Assembly: GCF_001663775.1 (NCBI RefSeq)
Contig: NZ_KV467168.1
Location: 410,420 to 474,419 of the forward strand
Source of the DNA: Arthrobacter sp. B6
Lineage (GTDB): Bacteria > Actinomycetota > Actinomycetes > Actinomycetales > Micrococcaceae
Reading direction: 5' to 3'
Length of the DNA: 64,000 nucleotides
Made by a program: the position numbers and the translations under genes. Position 1 is the first letter of the stretch. Each line of letters begins with the position of its first letter. Positions 34,235 through 43,519 of the stretch are shown in pieces. The notes beneath the pieces are model-generated. The model did no database searches. It was not told where the DNA came from and saw only the letters and a list, made by a program, of their open reading frames with translations.

Positions 34235-35437
34235 ATGACCGCAACCAGGCCCGAGTCTGATATCGACCTGATGGATCTCGGCCCGTTCATCGACGGCGCC
34301 GAAAACGCACTCCTGTCCAGACTTCGGGAGTCCGAACCGATGCACTGGAACCCTGAGAAAGATGGGCCAGGATTCTGGTCCATCACCAGATACGCTGACA
34401 TCCTTGAAATCGTGAATGATCCGACCACCTTCATCAACGGCGACGGTACACAGATCCTCAGCCGGAAAGTGGAGGGAGGGACCAGCACGGTACACAACAC
34501 CGACCCGCCCCGCCACGGTAAGCTCCGTAAAATCGTCACACCCCACCTGCGGGCCGTAAAAATTACGGAATGGCAAGACGTCATTGACCAGACCGTGGAC
34601 GAAATTCTTGACTCCATAGAGGGTCAGGAAGAGATCGAGCTGGTCCATACCGTAGCCGCGCTGTTGCCCATCCGGGTACTTGGCCAGGTTCTCGGTGTCC
34701 CCGGCGAAGACTGTGGGCTGCTCCTCGACTGGACCAACCGCGTGATTTCGGATGACCCGGAGTTCATTACAGGCCCAGACGAAAAGGAACGGGCGCGTGA
34801 CGAACTCTTCGAATACTTCCGCAAACTGACCGAAGAGCGCCGGGCAGAGCCCCGCAACGACATCGTCTCGAAACTTATTGCGGCGAAAATCGATGATGAG
34901 CCCCTCAGCTGGGAAGACCTTGCCGCCTACTACTTTGTTCTAGTAGGGGCAGGCAATGAGACCACACGCAATCTCATCACCGGCTCAGTTCTCGCTTTCG
35001 ACGAATTTCCTGACCAGTGGAACGCCCTCGTGAATGACCACGCACTGATCCGGCCCGCGATCGAAGAGATGCTGCGGTACGTCACGCCCATTCGCGCGAT
35101 GCGTCGAACAGCCACCAAGGACGTGGAGTTCCGCGGACAAACCATCAAGAAGGGCGACAAAGTTGTCCTCTGGTTCCAGGCGGCAAACAGGGATCCCGAG
35201 GTCTTCGAGAACCCCCAGGAGGTGCAGATCAACCGCTTCCCCAATGACCACATGGGATTCGGTTGGGGAATCCACGCCTGCATGGGATCACACCTTGCTC
35301 GAGCGGAAGTGAAAACCTTCCTGGAGAAGGTGCTGAAGCGTGGCATTCGCTTCCGCCCCCTCAGTGAGCCGGACCGGCTGCACACCAACCAGTTCCACGC
35401 GTTCAAGCGCCTTCAGGTAGCCGTGGAAAAGTCATGA
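34235..35437 (+). CDS. Cytochrome P450
   Basis: 400 residues. I-helix VGAGNETTRN, ExxR in EEMLRYVTP, heme loop FGWGIHACMG with Cys349. Ribosome site AGAAGGA before ATG. It is in one operon with the phospho-His-domain and 435-residue genes, and its own ferredoxin follows. In the C. glutamicum 4-cresol pathway a P450 (CreJ) oxidises the methyl group only after the phenol is phosphorylated; this operon is organised as if it does the same, which remains inference. Confidence 0.93.
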   Translation: MTATRPESDIDLMDLGPFIDGAENALLSRLRESEPMHWNPEKDGPGFWSITRYADILEIVNDPTTFINGDGTQILSRKVEGGTSTVHNTDPPRHGKLRKIVTPHLRAVKITEWQDVIDQTVDEILDSIEGQEEIELVHTVAALLPIRVLGQVLGVPGEDCGLLLDWTNRVISDDPEFITGPDEKERARDELFEYFRKLTEERRAEPRNDIVSKLIAAKIDDEPLSWEDLAAYYFVLVGAGNETTRNLITGSVLAFDEFPDQWNALVNDHALIRPAIEEMLRYVTPIRAMRRTATKDVEFRGQTIKKGDKVVLWFQAANRDPEVFENPQEVQINRFPNDHMGFGWGIHACMGSHLARAEVKTFLEKVLKRGIRFRPLSEPDRLHTNQFHAFKRLQVAVEKS

Positions 35438-35466
35438 CAATTACATCAGTAAGGAATGGAGAAGCG

Positions 35467-35661
35467 ATGAAAGTGGAAGTGGACTGGGACCTCTGCGAGG
35501 CCCACGGGCAATGTGAGTTCGCCGCACCGGACGTTTTCACGATCAATGATGAGGGTGACCTCGATGTCCTCATCGAAGGAGAAATCCCGGAAAGCCAACG
35601 CGCCGCTGTTGAACAAGCCGTTCGGCGATGCCCAACCCAGGCCCTCAGGATCCAGGGCTAA
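35467..35661 (+). CDS. [3Fe-4S]-type ferredoxin for P450
   Basis: 64 residues with Cys10, His13, Cys16 and Cys55 (CEAHGQC, RRCPTQAL), the CxxHxxC type found with actinobacterial P450s. ATG 35467 has GGAG upstream and gives the normal family length; an ATG at 35434 overlapping the P450 stop would add 11 residues. No reductase follows, so it probably uses the one at 27722. Confidence 0.92.
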   Translation: MKVEVDWDLCEAHGQCEFAAPDVFTINDEGDLDVLIEGEIPESQRAAVEQAVRRCPTQALRIQG

Positions 35662-35893
35662 CCCGCTCACCAGGACAACCCCTGTGCCGATAGTGGCACG
35701 AATGCAGCTGCACGAACGCTGCCCCGCATCAAGCGCGTATGCACCCAGATAGCCCAGGTGCATACGCGCTGACCCTAAAATTAAAACCCGACGGATTACC
35801 GTTTCTCGTCTGAAACAGATTCGTCCGGGGCCGCTCCTAATAGCAAATGTCGTGTCCACCAACAGTAAGCACGACCGAACCAATGGAGGTTCC

Positions 35894-36490
35894 TTGTCCA
35901 TCAACGTCGAAGCCGACGAATACAGCATTCTTCACGCGCTGAAAGTACGAGGATTCACCGAAGCGCAACCTCTCAGCGAGAGCACCGGCCTGACCACCGC
36001 AGAGGTCGAAAAGATCCTGGCAAAAGCCGTGGAGGATGGATATGTAAAGCACCGCACCGGTCGAATCACTGGGTACCTGCTGACATCAGATGGAAGGGCG
36101 CGTCACGCCAAGCTGCGGGCCGATGTCCTGACGGCGGATGAAATTTCGGCGCTTGAGCCTGCCTATGAGTCTTTCCTTGCCCCCAACAAGGAATTCAAGG
36201 CCGTGACCACCGACTGGCAACTTGTTGCTGCAGGAGATATTGGCATGGTGTTGCCCCGCCTCACCACGGTCCATGAACAGTTGTCCTCCGTTCTCACCTC
36301 CGCTTCCTCGGCCATGAAAAGATTTGCGTACTACCAACCCAGGTTTGATCGCGCCTTCGACGCCTTCAGCAACGGCGACGGCAAGGCCCTCGCAGCCCCC
36401 ATGACTGACTCCTATCACGATGTCTGGATGGAACTCCACGAAGACCTTCTCACCACGCTGGGCCATGAAAGAACCGACAAAGACGAATGA
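35894..36490 (+). CDS. Winged-helix (MarR-like) transcriptional regulator
   Basis: 198 residues. The N-terminal 70 residues form a winged helix (ADEYSILHALKVRGFTEAQ, LTTAEVEKILAKAVEDGYV, then a wing HRTGRITGYLLT). The C-terminal half is helical and may bind a ligand or dimerise. TTG 35894 with GGAGG five bases upstream is the best start; the GTG at 35852 has no such site. Located between the P450/ferredoxin operon and the histidine phosphatase gene, so it probably regulates this part of the cluster. Confidence 0.75.
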   Translation: MSINVEADEYSILHALKVRGFTEAQPLSESTGLTTAEVEKILAKAVEDGYVKHRTGRITGYLLTSDGRARHAKLRADVLTADEISALEPAYESFLAPNKEFKAVTTDWQLVAAGDIGMVLPRLTTVHEQLSSVLTSASSAMKRFAYYQPRFDRAFDAFSNGDGKALAAPMTDSYHDVWMELHEDLLTTLGHERTDKDE

Positions 36491-36561
36491 GGGGGTTTGG
36501 CGCTGTCAAGCACTGGAACCATGCGGTGAAACCTTGCCGAACCACGTGTGCTGAATGAGCA

Positions 36562-36598
36562 ACTAGACGTCCGGCTAGGACCCAGCCGAACGTCTAGT
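36562..36598 (+). terminator. Hairpin terminator after the winged-helix regulator
   Basis: Fifteen-base arms (ACTAGACGTCCGGCT and AGCCGAACGTCTAGT, one mismatch) with a seven-base loop, followed by CCTTTGTCC. Located 72 bases after the regulator's stop. Confidence 0.6.
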
Positions 36599-36724
36599 CC
36601 TTTGTCCTAGGCGTCCGGTTTCTCATACTCAACCTCTACGCAGACAAACGCACACGATCCTTACGCTCGCCTGCAGCCTGGTCTTGACCTGGCGACTGGA
36701 CAATACACTCCTGAGGACTGACCT

Positions 36725-37408
36725 ATGCCTGCAGCGCAACTTCTACTTCTCCGACACGCCCAGACTCCCTCCAACGTCCTTGGCCTCCTCGACAGCCGCA
36801 TTCCAGGACCTGGCCTCACGGACCTCGGTCGCGAACAGGCCGCGGCGGTCCCGGGCGCGCTCAAAACTTATCCAGTCAGCAGCGTCACAGCATCATCAAT
36901 GGTGCGTACGGTGCAAACCGGTGAGCCGCTCGCGGATGAACGATTTCTCACCCTCGCTGTCGAGCACGGGGTGCACGAGATCCTCGCCGGAGACATGGAA
37001 ATGGCCGCGGGAGAAGAAGCTCTGGCCCGCTACGTCAAGATCGCCTGGGGTTGGGCGGCAGGCGACCTTAGCCCTCGTATGCCGGGAGCCGAAAACGGGC
37101 GTGAATTCTTCGAACGTTTTGACGACGTTGTCGACCGAGTGACGAGTCGAGACGAGCAACTTCCCGTCATCGTCAGCCATGGAGCATCAATTCGCGTCTG
37201 GGCCGGGCTGCGCTGCCAAAACGTATCTGATAGTTTCGCGGCTGACGCTGAACTGCACAACACTGGTAGCGCGCTTGTTGAGCGGTCCGTCAGCGGAAAA
37301 TGGAAGCTCCTGATGTGGAATGCTGGCCCCGAGGGCGGCGCTGCATCACACAGCCTAAGTCGTAAAGATGGGCCGACCGGATCCCTCACTGAGCAAGACC
37401 TACGTTAG
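36725..37408 (+). CDS. Histidine phosphatase-family phosphohydrolase
   Basis: 227 residues. The N-terminal motif LLLLRHAQTPSN carries the phospho-accepting His11 (RHG-type), with Arg in TVQTGEPL and the second His in VIVSHGASIRVW. This branch 2,3-phosphomutase-like fold hydrolyses small phosphomonoesters. It closes the P450/phosphotransferase region, where an enzyme that removes phosphate after oxidation is expected, as CreD does in 4-cresol degradation. The alternative is a general phosphatase unrelated to the pathway. Confidence 0.85.
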   Translation: MPAAQLLLLRHAQTPSNVLGLLDSRIPGPGLTDLGREQAAAVPGALKTYPVSSVTASSMVRTVQTGEPLADERFLTLAVEHGVHEILAGDMEMAAGEEALARYVKIAWGWAAGDLSPRMPGAENGREFFERFDDVVDRVTSRDEQLPVIVSHGASIRVWAGLRCQNVSDSFAADAELHNTGSALVERSVSGKWKLLMWNAGPEGGAASHSLSRKDGPTGSLTEQDLR

Positions 37409-37810
37409 AGCACAAGTTGTCCGCTTGAGGGGGATTCAATTTCCAGTGTGCGATCACCGTGGTCCGTTATGCGAGGTGGATCAACAAGCGCACCGAACCA
37501 CCGCCGGTTCAGGTGCCCTGTCCGAAGCCGCCCAAGGCGTGGGATATTCCCCCACTGGCGCACGCATCTGCTGTTCGGGGTTCTCGCCACCTCGCCGGCT
37601 ACTGGATAGCACCTTGCTCTGCACGGGGAATATCTGCTGGCACTTACGGACGGGTCCTGTTGGCTAACCAGCCGCGGAGTACCTGGCTCATGGATGGGGA
37701 GGTTGTCCGGTTAGGCACACCCAAATCTGACAAACTTCCGTACTCGTCTTGACTTCTTTCTGAGACAGGTCTAGAACTCAACCTGACGGGTTCAGGGTTG
37801 GAGGCATTAC
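37409..37810. other. Intergenic stretch before the resolvase gene
   Basis: 400 bases without a convincing gene. As the resolvase lies just downstream, a recombination (res-like) site could be here, but I see no clear set of repeated binding sites. Confidence 0.4.
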
Positions 37811-38428
37811 GTGGCTGGACGGCGGATCGGGTACGTGCGTGTAAGCACTCTGGATCTGAACGAGAAACGTCAGCTTGAAGGCCAGGTTTTGGACCGGGTC
37901 TTCACGGACAAGGCCTCAGGCAGGGACACTTCCAGGCCAGAACTGACCGAGCTGTTGCAGTTCGCACGCGACGGCGACACCGTGGTGGCGCACAGCATGG
38001 ACCGGCTCGCCCGAAACCTCGATGACCTGCGCGCCCTCGTCCAGGGCCTCACTCGCAAGGGAGTGCGGGTGGAGTTCGTCAAGGAGAGCCTAGTCTTCAC
38101 CGGTGAAGACTCCCCCATGGCCAACCTCATGCTCTCGGGCATGGGTGCGTTTGCCGAATTCGAACGTTCCCTCATCAGGGAACGCCAGCGTGAAGGCATC
38201 GCCTTGGCCAAGCAGCGCGGCGCCTACAAAGGACGGAAAAAGACCCTCACGCCGGAACGGGCCGCCGAGTTGGTCAAGCGGGCCGGCAGCGGCGTTTCGA
38301 AAGTCGTTCTCGCCCGTGACTACGGAATCAGTCGCGAGACTGTCTACCAGTACCTGCGCCAAGCTCATTGGGGGTACCACCCTCCCCCACCGCGGCCGCT
38401 TTGCGGGAGACGAGCACGGCCAGCTTAA
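37811..38428 (+). CDS. Serine recombinase/resolvase (Tn3 resolvase/invertase type)
   Basis: 205 residues. N-terminal catalytic domain with IGYVRVSTLD (nucleophile Ser), DKASGRDTSRPEL, HSMDRLARNLDDL and FAEFERSLIRERQREG, then a C-terminal helix-turn-helix (GVSKVVLARDYGISRETVYQYL). GTG 37811. Performs site-specific recombination, typical of transposon cointegrate resolution. No transposase or terminal repeats were found next to it. It marks the end of the first catabolic region. Confidence 0.92.
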   Translation: MAGRRIGYVRVSTLDLNEKRQLEGQVLDRVFTDKASGRDTSRPELTELLQFARDGDTVVAHSMDRLARNLDDLRALVQGLTRKGVRVEFVKESLVFTGEDSPMANLMLSGMGAFAEFERSLIRERQREGIALAKQRGAYKGRKKTLTPERAAELVKRAGSGVSKVVLARDYGISRETVYQYLRQAHWGYHPPPPRPLCGRRARPA

Positions 38429-38523
38429 GACAATCCTGATTTCTTCGGGGTCTCAGGGCGGCGGCCCGTCGTCGAGGACGGACTATGGGCGGGGCAGTCG
38501 GACCGGGTAGGTAGAGTTCAACA

Positions 38524-39021
38524 GTGACATCGCTGATCCCCGCCCGAGCACACGTATTCGTTGACGAGTCCAAATCCAAGGCCTATTACGTTGTCGCTTC
38601 CGTAATAGCACCGGCGGACGTCAGTGTGGCAAGGAAGGCGGTCGCTGCCTTGAACCGTGCAGGTCAGCGCAGAATCCATTTCAAGAGTGAAAGCGATGCT
38701 TCACGGAAGGCCTTCCTGAAAGGTGCAATCGAAGCCGGATTTACAACTCGCGTGTATGCTGCTATGAACCTGCCGGACAAGGTAGCCCGTCCCCTGTGCC
38801 TGCGGTATCTCCTCAAGGACCTCACTTCCGCTGGTGCAGCTCGATTGGTCTTGGAAAGCGACGCATCCCTCGAAAAGGCGGACCGCCGGGTCATCGCTTC
38901 GTATCTCGCTTCCGTCAATGCAACGGGCAAGCTGGAATACGGACACCGTCGGCCCCACGAGGAACCCCTGCTGTGGGTCAGTGACGCAGTCGCTTGGTGC
39001 CACCAGAAAGGTGGAGATTGA
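38524..39021 (+). CDS. DUF3800-like protein
   Basis: 165 residues, GTG start. It begins with the VFVDES motif and YYVVASVIAP, with later conserved acidic residues (LVLESDASLEKADRRV) and a D.VAW motif near the end, as in DUF3800 proteins thought to have an RNase H-like fold. These are common near mobile elements and phage genes. Shorter than many members. No function can be assigned. Confidence 0.65.
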   Translation: MTSLIPARAHVFVDESKSKAYYVVASVIAPADVSVARKAVAALNRAGQRRIHFKSESDASRKAFLKGAIEAGFTTRVYAAMNLPDKVARPLCLRYLLKDLTSAGAARLVLESDASLEKADRRVIASYLASVNATGKLEYGHRRPHEEPLLWVSDAVAWCHQKGGD

Positions 39022-39907
39022 ATCAGGTTAGCGAGTCCACTCGTCCAGGAAGTCGTGGACTGCGTCGATTAACAGACGCGGGCCCGGCTCGTCATACCAT
39101 CCGGAAGACTGCCAGGCCCACTTCGCAGAGCTAATGCCCTTTGCACACTTCACTCTATATGGCACGAATCGTGCAAACAAGCGCGAGCCGCATCCGTCCC
39201 CAACCACTCCTTACCGGTCTTCCCTCGTCTGCCCTTAGGGCTAGACGCAAGGGAAGAACCATCACCGAATCGGGTGCGCGATTAGATACGACAGCTGGCA
39301 CCCCGCCGTAGTTATCGCTTGGTTGACGGAATATCAATTATCGGGCTCTTGAGTGGGACGAGTAGAAGTAGCTGAGAGAACTCCCGTCCCATGACAAATC
39401 CGGCGTTTCCGCAGGTCAGCCACCTTTGCTGCAGGTACCGTCCCTGCTGGGCGCCACTCTGGCCGCCGTCGGCCAGGTGCGAAACCCCGAGCAGACAGCG
39501 GCCCTCTGCCTCCCGCCCGCACTTGTGGCGCTTCGGGTCCCAGCGCAAGTAGCTCTCATAGAGGGCGCGGCGGGATCGCACCCCGAAAGCTGACAACGGT
39601 CGAACTTGTAGCATAGGCAGCGGATTACGCTCTGCCATTCCTTTTGGCTGACTATTTCCATCTACGGAGGCCTCAGACCCCTAACGCCGATAATTCATTC
39701 ACACGGCCGCTGCGGCCGAGGATCTCTGCTGCCTGACCTTCAGCGACCTATCGAAGGCCTACACGATGCCCGGCGACCGCGCGAACATTCTGGCTGACAG
39801 CTTCATAGCGTCCCCGGCCGTCCTTAGCAGATTCCCTGTCCTAAGCGACCAGGTCGCACGAACCCCGGCACTGTACGCACGTTTACGCCAGTTCTTGCCG
39901 GGAGCTT
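39022..39907. other. Intergenic stretch, no convincing gene
   Basis: About 890 bases. A leftward frame at 39312-39638 has some coding-like composition (ALYESYLRWDPKRHKC) but no ribosome site or recognised family; it may be a relic. Confidence 0.4.
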
Positions 39908-41731
39908 TTATGCTGCCGACTTGGCAGCCAGGCTCAGCCTGTCAACTCCATGCATCGCGTCTGCAGCACGCACCAGCGCCAAATGGGAAAATGCCTGTGG
40001 ATAGTTTCCGGCCATCCGCAGCTCCTTTGGGGCAAACTCTTCGCTGAGCAAGCCCAGTTCATTGGTGAAGCCCACGAGGGTGTCCATGAGCGCCTCGGCT
40101 TCTGCCCTGCGGTTAGTACGCGCGTACTGCTCTACCAGCCAAAAGGAGCAGGCCAGAAACGGTTGCTCACCTGGTTCGAGTCCGTCGATGCCGCTTTCGG
40201 TCCGGTAGCGTAGCAGCAGGCCTTCCTCGGTGAGTAGCTCTCTTTCCAACTGCGCCACCGTACCGAGTATGCACTCATCGCTGTAGGCGAGAAAGCCAAC
40301 CTGCGGCAGGGTCAGAAGGGCCGCGTCCGTGTGATCGCCGCCGTAGGTTTGGGTGAAGGACTTGAGCCCGTGGTTGAAGCCGCGGCCCATAATTTCCGCC
40401 CGCAGACGCCGGCGCAGTTCGTCCCAGCGGTCAGCTGGGCCAGGCAGCCCGTGGTCACGGACAGCCCGGACGCCGCAGTCGAATGCGGCCCACATCATCA
40501 CCCTCGAATGCGTAAAGTATTCGGCGGTGCCACGGATCTCCCACAAGCCACAGTCCTTGTCATCGAAGTGCTTTTCCACGTAACCGAGCAGTGCCCGCTG
40601 AAGCGCCCAGGAGAAGGGATCTTCTTTGCCGCCGGCGAGGCGCAGCCTTTCAAGGGCGACCAAGACCTCGCCTACAACGTCAGCCTGGTACTGGTAGACC
40701 GCAGCGTTCCCAATCCGTACCGGTCTGGCGTCCTGGTACCCGGGCAGATGATTCAGAACTTTCTCTGCCAAATCGCGTTCGCCCGCGAGCCCGTACATGA
40801 TCTGTATATCCTCGGGGTCTCCGGCGAGGGCGCGCAAGAGCCAATTGCGCCACTTTAGCGCCTCCGATTCATACCCATGGGTCAGCATGGCTTCCAGGGT
40901 CAGTGCGGCGTCACGAAGCCAACAATAGCGGTAGTCCCAATTGCGTGTACCGCCGAAATCTTCAGGCAGTGAAGTCGTCGGTGCGGCGACGATGCCGCCT
41001 GTCTCATAATGCGTCAGAGCGCGCAGCACCAGCAGGGATCGCTTGACTTCGGCCGCGTATGCACCGTCCTGCCGGCAATGGTTACCCCAACGGGTCCAAT
41101 AGTTCACCGTCTCGGCCAAGGCAACGTCAAAGTCAAGTGGTGGCGGAATCTCCCGGTACGACGGAAACCACGTCAACTCAAAGTCCACATTTTGGCCGGC
41201 ACTAACCGTAAATTCGCCAATATGTCTCTGGTCATGGGCGTGAGGCAGTTGTCCACCGTGTAAGACCCAGGCATCAGGCCCTGCGATGGCTAGCAGCGTT
41301 TCCCCGGCTAAGTTGGCCGGGTCCCTGCGCCCCCGGCTCATCCATGGGGTGAGCGCTCCGTAGTTAGGGCGGATAGCCAGCTCCTGCCGCACGGCAACTC
41401 TACCTTTGAGCCCGGTCACCCGTCGCAAAAGTGAGGACCGTCCCCGCCCGGCTGGCATGAAGTCCGTCACCAGGATCCGTCCCCTCGGGGTACGCCACGT
41501 CGTCTCAAGAACGAAAGTTGACTCCAGATACTGACGGTTTACGACTACAGCGTCGGGCTGAGCCGGTGCGATCAGCCACCGCCCATGCTTCTCAGTACCC
41601 AGAAGTGCTGCGAAAACTGAAGGTGAGTCAAAGCGCGGAAAGCAGAGCCAATCCACGCTTCCGCTCCGGGAGATGAGTGGCCCGGTAGCGAGGTCTGACA
41701 GGAGCGCGTAGTCCTCTATTGGTGCAGCCAT
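39908..41731 (-). CDS. Glycoside hydrolase family 15 (glucoamylase/trehalase-like)
   Basis: 607 residues: an N-terminal beta-sandwich starting MAAPIEDYALLSDL with SGSVDWLCFPRFDSPSVFA, then an alpha/alpha toroid with GGTRNWDYRYCWLRDAALTL and the C-terminal ACSFWLVEQYARTNR and GLLSEEF regions carrying catalytic Glu candidates. Actinobacterial members include trehalases and glucan-processing enzymes. ATG 41731 gives the family N-terminus; the extra 29 codons of open frame upstream are not conserved-looking. It has no link to the aromatic genes and seems a separate insertion or chromosomal passenger. Confidence 0.9.
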   Translation of the reverse strand: MAAPIEDYALLSDLATGPLISRSGSVDWLCFPRFDSPSVFAALLGTEKHGRWLIAPAQPDAVVVNRQYLESTFVLETTWRTPRGRILVTDFMPAGRGRSSLLRRVTGLKGRVAVRQELAIRPNYGALTPWMSRGRRDPANLAGETLLAIAGPDAWVLHGGQLPHAHDQRHIGEFTVSAGQNVDFELTWFPSYREIPPPLDFDVALAETVNYWTRWGNHCRQDGAYAAEVKRSLLVLRALTHYETGGIVAAPTTSLPEDFGGTRNWDYRYCWLRDAALTLEAMLTHGYESEALKWRNWLLRALAGDPEDIQIMYGLAGERDLAEKVLNHLPGYQDARPVRIGNAAVYQYQADVVGEVLVALERLRLAGGKEDPFSWALQRALLGYVEKHFDDKDCGLWEIRGTAEYFTHSRVMMWAAFDCGVRAVRDHGLPGPADRWDELRRRLRAEIMGRGFNHGLKSFTQTYGGDHTDAALLTLPQVGFLAYSDECILGTVAQLERELLTEEGLLLRYRTESGIDGLEPGEQPFLACSFWLVEQYARTNRRAEAEALMDTLVGFTNELGLLSEEFAPKELRMAGNYPQAFSHLALVRAADAMHGVDRLSLAAKSAA

Positions 41732-41945
41732 GGTTATACCTAAGCACGACGGCCACGCCCACGGGAGACCCTGGTGCAAGGCAAATGCAGCCAAGTGAAA
41801 TGGGCCGGCAGGCGTCAATGTAGCCCGTTGCCGTCCCGCCGGAGGCTAGGTATCGCGTGAGCGGTTCCACCGATCTCAGCACACGACGCGCGGCCTCCGC
41901 TGATGGGGGTTCCGCACCTCACGATTAATAGTTATAGATAATAAT

Positions 41946-42008
41946 GGTAATGATCGATTATTGACTGAGTCGTCGGTCACATCTATCATTAATAGTGATT
42001 GATTATGG
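41946..42008. promoter_or_regulatory. AT-rich region with GntR-type operator-like boxes
   Basis: Within high-GC surroundings this AT-rich segment carries AATGATCGATTATT and, about 20 bases on, ATCATTAATAGTGATTGAT. The first box resembles ATAATGATCGATAATA at 46333-46348 before the FAH gene. It precedes only a 48-residue ORF, so it may be an orphaned promoter of the region-3 regulon. Confidence 0.4.
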
Positions 42009-42050
42009 TCATCCTATGGGTACATACACGACGAGAAAGGAAGCAGTGAG

Positions 42051-42197
42051 ATGACACGCGAAGAAGCCTATTCCCGATGCCCATCGGACTCATACGTTGA
42101 ATTTTATGGGAACGAATGGCTGATTGTTCCGTTCGCCCAGGTCGAACAGCCTCCTTTCTTCGTCTGCCAGCCTGACGGCGACTACTTGCTGGTATAG
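42051..42197 (+). CDS. Small hypothetical protein (48 aa)
   Basis: ATG 42051 with AAGGAAG upstream; the peptide begins MTREEAYSRCPSDSYVEFYG and ends QPDGDYLLV. It follows the AT-rich promoter-like region. No family recognised; it could be the intact start of a decayed gene, since the next 800 bases contain only broken frames. Confidence 0.4.
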   Translation: MTREEAYSRCPSDSYVEFYGNEWLIVPFAQVEQPPFFVCQPDGDYLLV

Positions 42198-42515
42198 GGG
42201 AATGTCCATGTTTAGCGCCGCAGCCCTTGCTGGGGTGTCGATGATGCCGTGGAGCATACGGGCTTTCCAACTTGACCGACCGTGCGCTTACGGGAGCCTG
42301 ACAACGTTCCGCCGTGCAGGACCGTCGGCTCCTGCTCCATCGTCCGTTCCTGTGCCACCTCTCCATGACGAAAGGCTTCCCCTTACGTCAAATCGGAGCC
42401 ATCGAGGTGCTTCCCCGCTGATTCCCTATCTACGCCGGCCTGCATCTCGCATCCGGTTCCGTTCAATGGCCCTACATGCCGCCCGTCGAGTCTCCCCAGC
42501 GTCGTCGCTGCGGAC

Positions 42516-42707
42516 TTGGAACGGCTGGCGACCTACGCTTGGAAGGGAAATGGCTCCATGATTTTCCTGGCACATCAAATGAGACTGCTGTCCCACCTTG
42601 TCCACAGCAAGGACCTTGCCCTGTGGGAAGCGGAGCTGGCGGCGCCCAGCATCAAATTGACCTCGTCCGCCTGGGTGGGTTGGTATGAAGCGGATCCTGA
42701 GACCTGA
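42516..42707 (+). CDS. Small ORF ending in AWVGW motif, possibly a gene remnant
   Basis: 63 residues from TTG 42516 (ERLATYAWKGNGSMIFLAHQ), ending SSAWVGWYEADPET. The frame remains open upstream, so the start is uncertain and the N-terminus may be lost. The AWVGW tail matches that of the small ORF at 17307. No ribosome site is evident. Confidence 0.35.
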   Translation: MERLATYAWKGNGSMIFLAHQMRLLSHLVHSKDLALWEAELAAPSIKLTSSAWVGWYEADPET

Positions 42708-43519
42708 CAGGGCAGAAATTTGCGGCGGATCCATCGCCTCTTTGGAAGCAGGCAAGGGGCAGCGGTCCTCCACGTGGCATACCGTTACGCGCCGGCTTTA
42801 TCCACTGCCGTGCACAACGCACTACACGCTTAGGCATCCGCCTGGATGCGCGACCTAACATCCACGTTGATGGCACACCCCAGAGCAACCTTGCGGATTC
42901 CTCTCGTTCCGGTCGAAGAAGGAAGCGATGCGATTCTCGTGCGTAGTCCCGGACAGAAGGATAGAAACGATCAGGCCCAGCCCGTGCTGGTCATCCGGAT
43001 CAATGCACCGCGCGTATCCAGGGGCTTGCTCTCTATATTGACCAACCCGGAGCCGACCGGATTCTTGATCGCATAGAGGTCCTGACGGCTGAAGTGATTG
43101 GGCCGCTGACCAAGTCTGGCAGTGCCATGGGGTCCTGAGCAGTGCCAGAACGGGAATCCCGGCGCAAGCGATGCCGTATTCGGCAGCACTTGGTCATCTG
43201 GCAGCTGAATGAGGGGTGCATGCCTCGCAGCAGGCCACCGCTTCTGCCACCCGGTCCCCTCCAGTAGGGGCATAAGCATAAGCGCCCGAATCGCCCTTTA
43301 TGCCTGGACTCCCTTCTCCCGATTCAATGGACGCTTCTCCTCCATCCCGGCGGCACTCCTCGGCGGCCACGCCATCAGCGCAGCCAAGGCCGCTTGCTCG
43401 GCGGCGTAATGCCCGGGCGCCCCGAATGTTCTGAGTATCCCTCACGTGTTCGAGGGCCTGCTGACGCAGCGCCGCGGAGAATTCGACGTCCGGCCATCCC
43501 CAAATAGAAGTATCAGGGT

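Noticed and set aside
37409..37810. Tn3-type transposon with res site and terminal repeats
   Set aside because: Only the resolvase is visible; no transposase gene or 38-base-type terminal repeats were found.
43194..43519. Coding region of a 180-residue protein continuing from the pcaJ fragment
   Set aside because: Beyond the pcaJ-like part the translation is low in similarity and Arg/Gly/Ala-rich, like a shadow frame.
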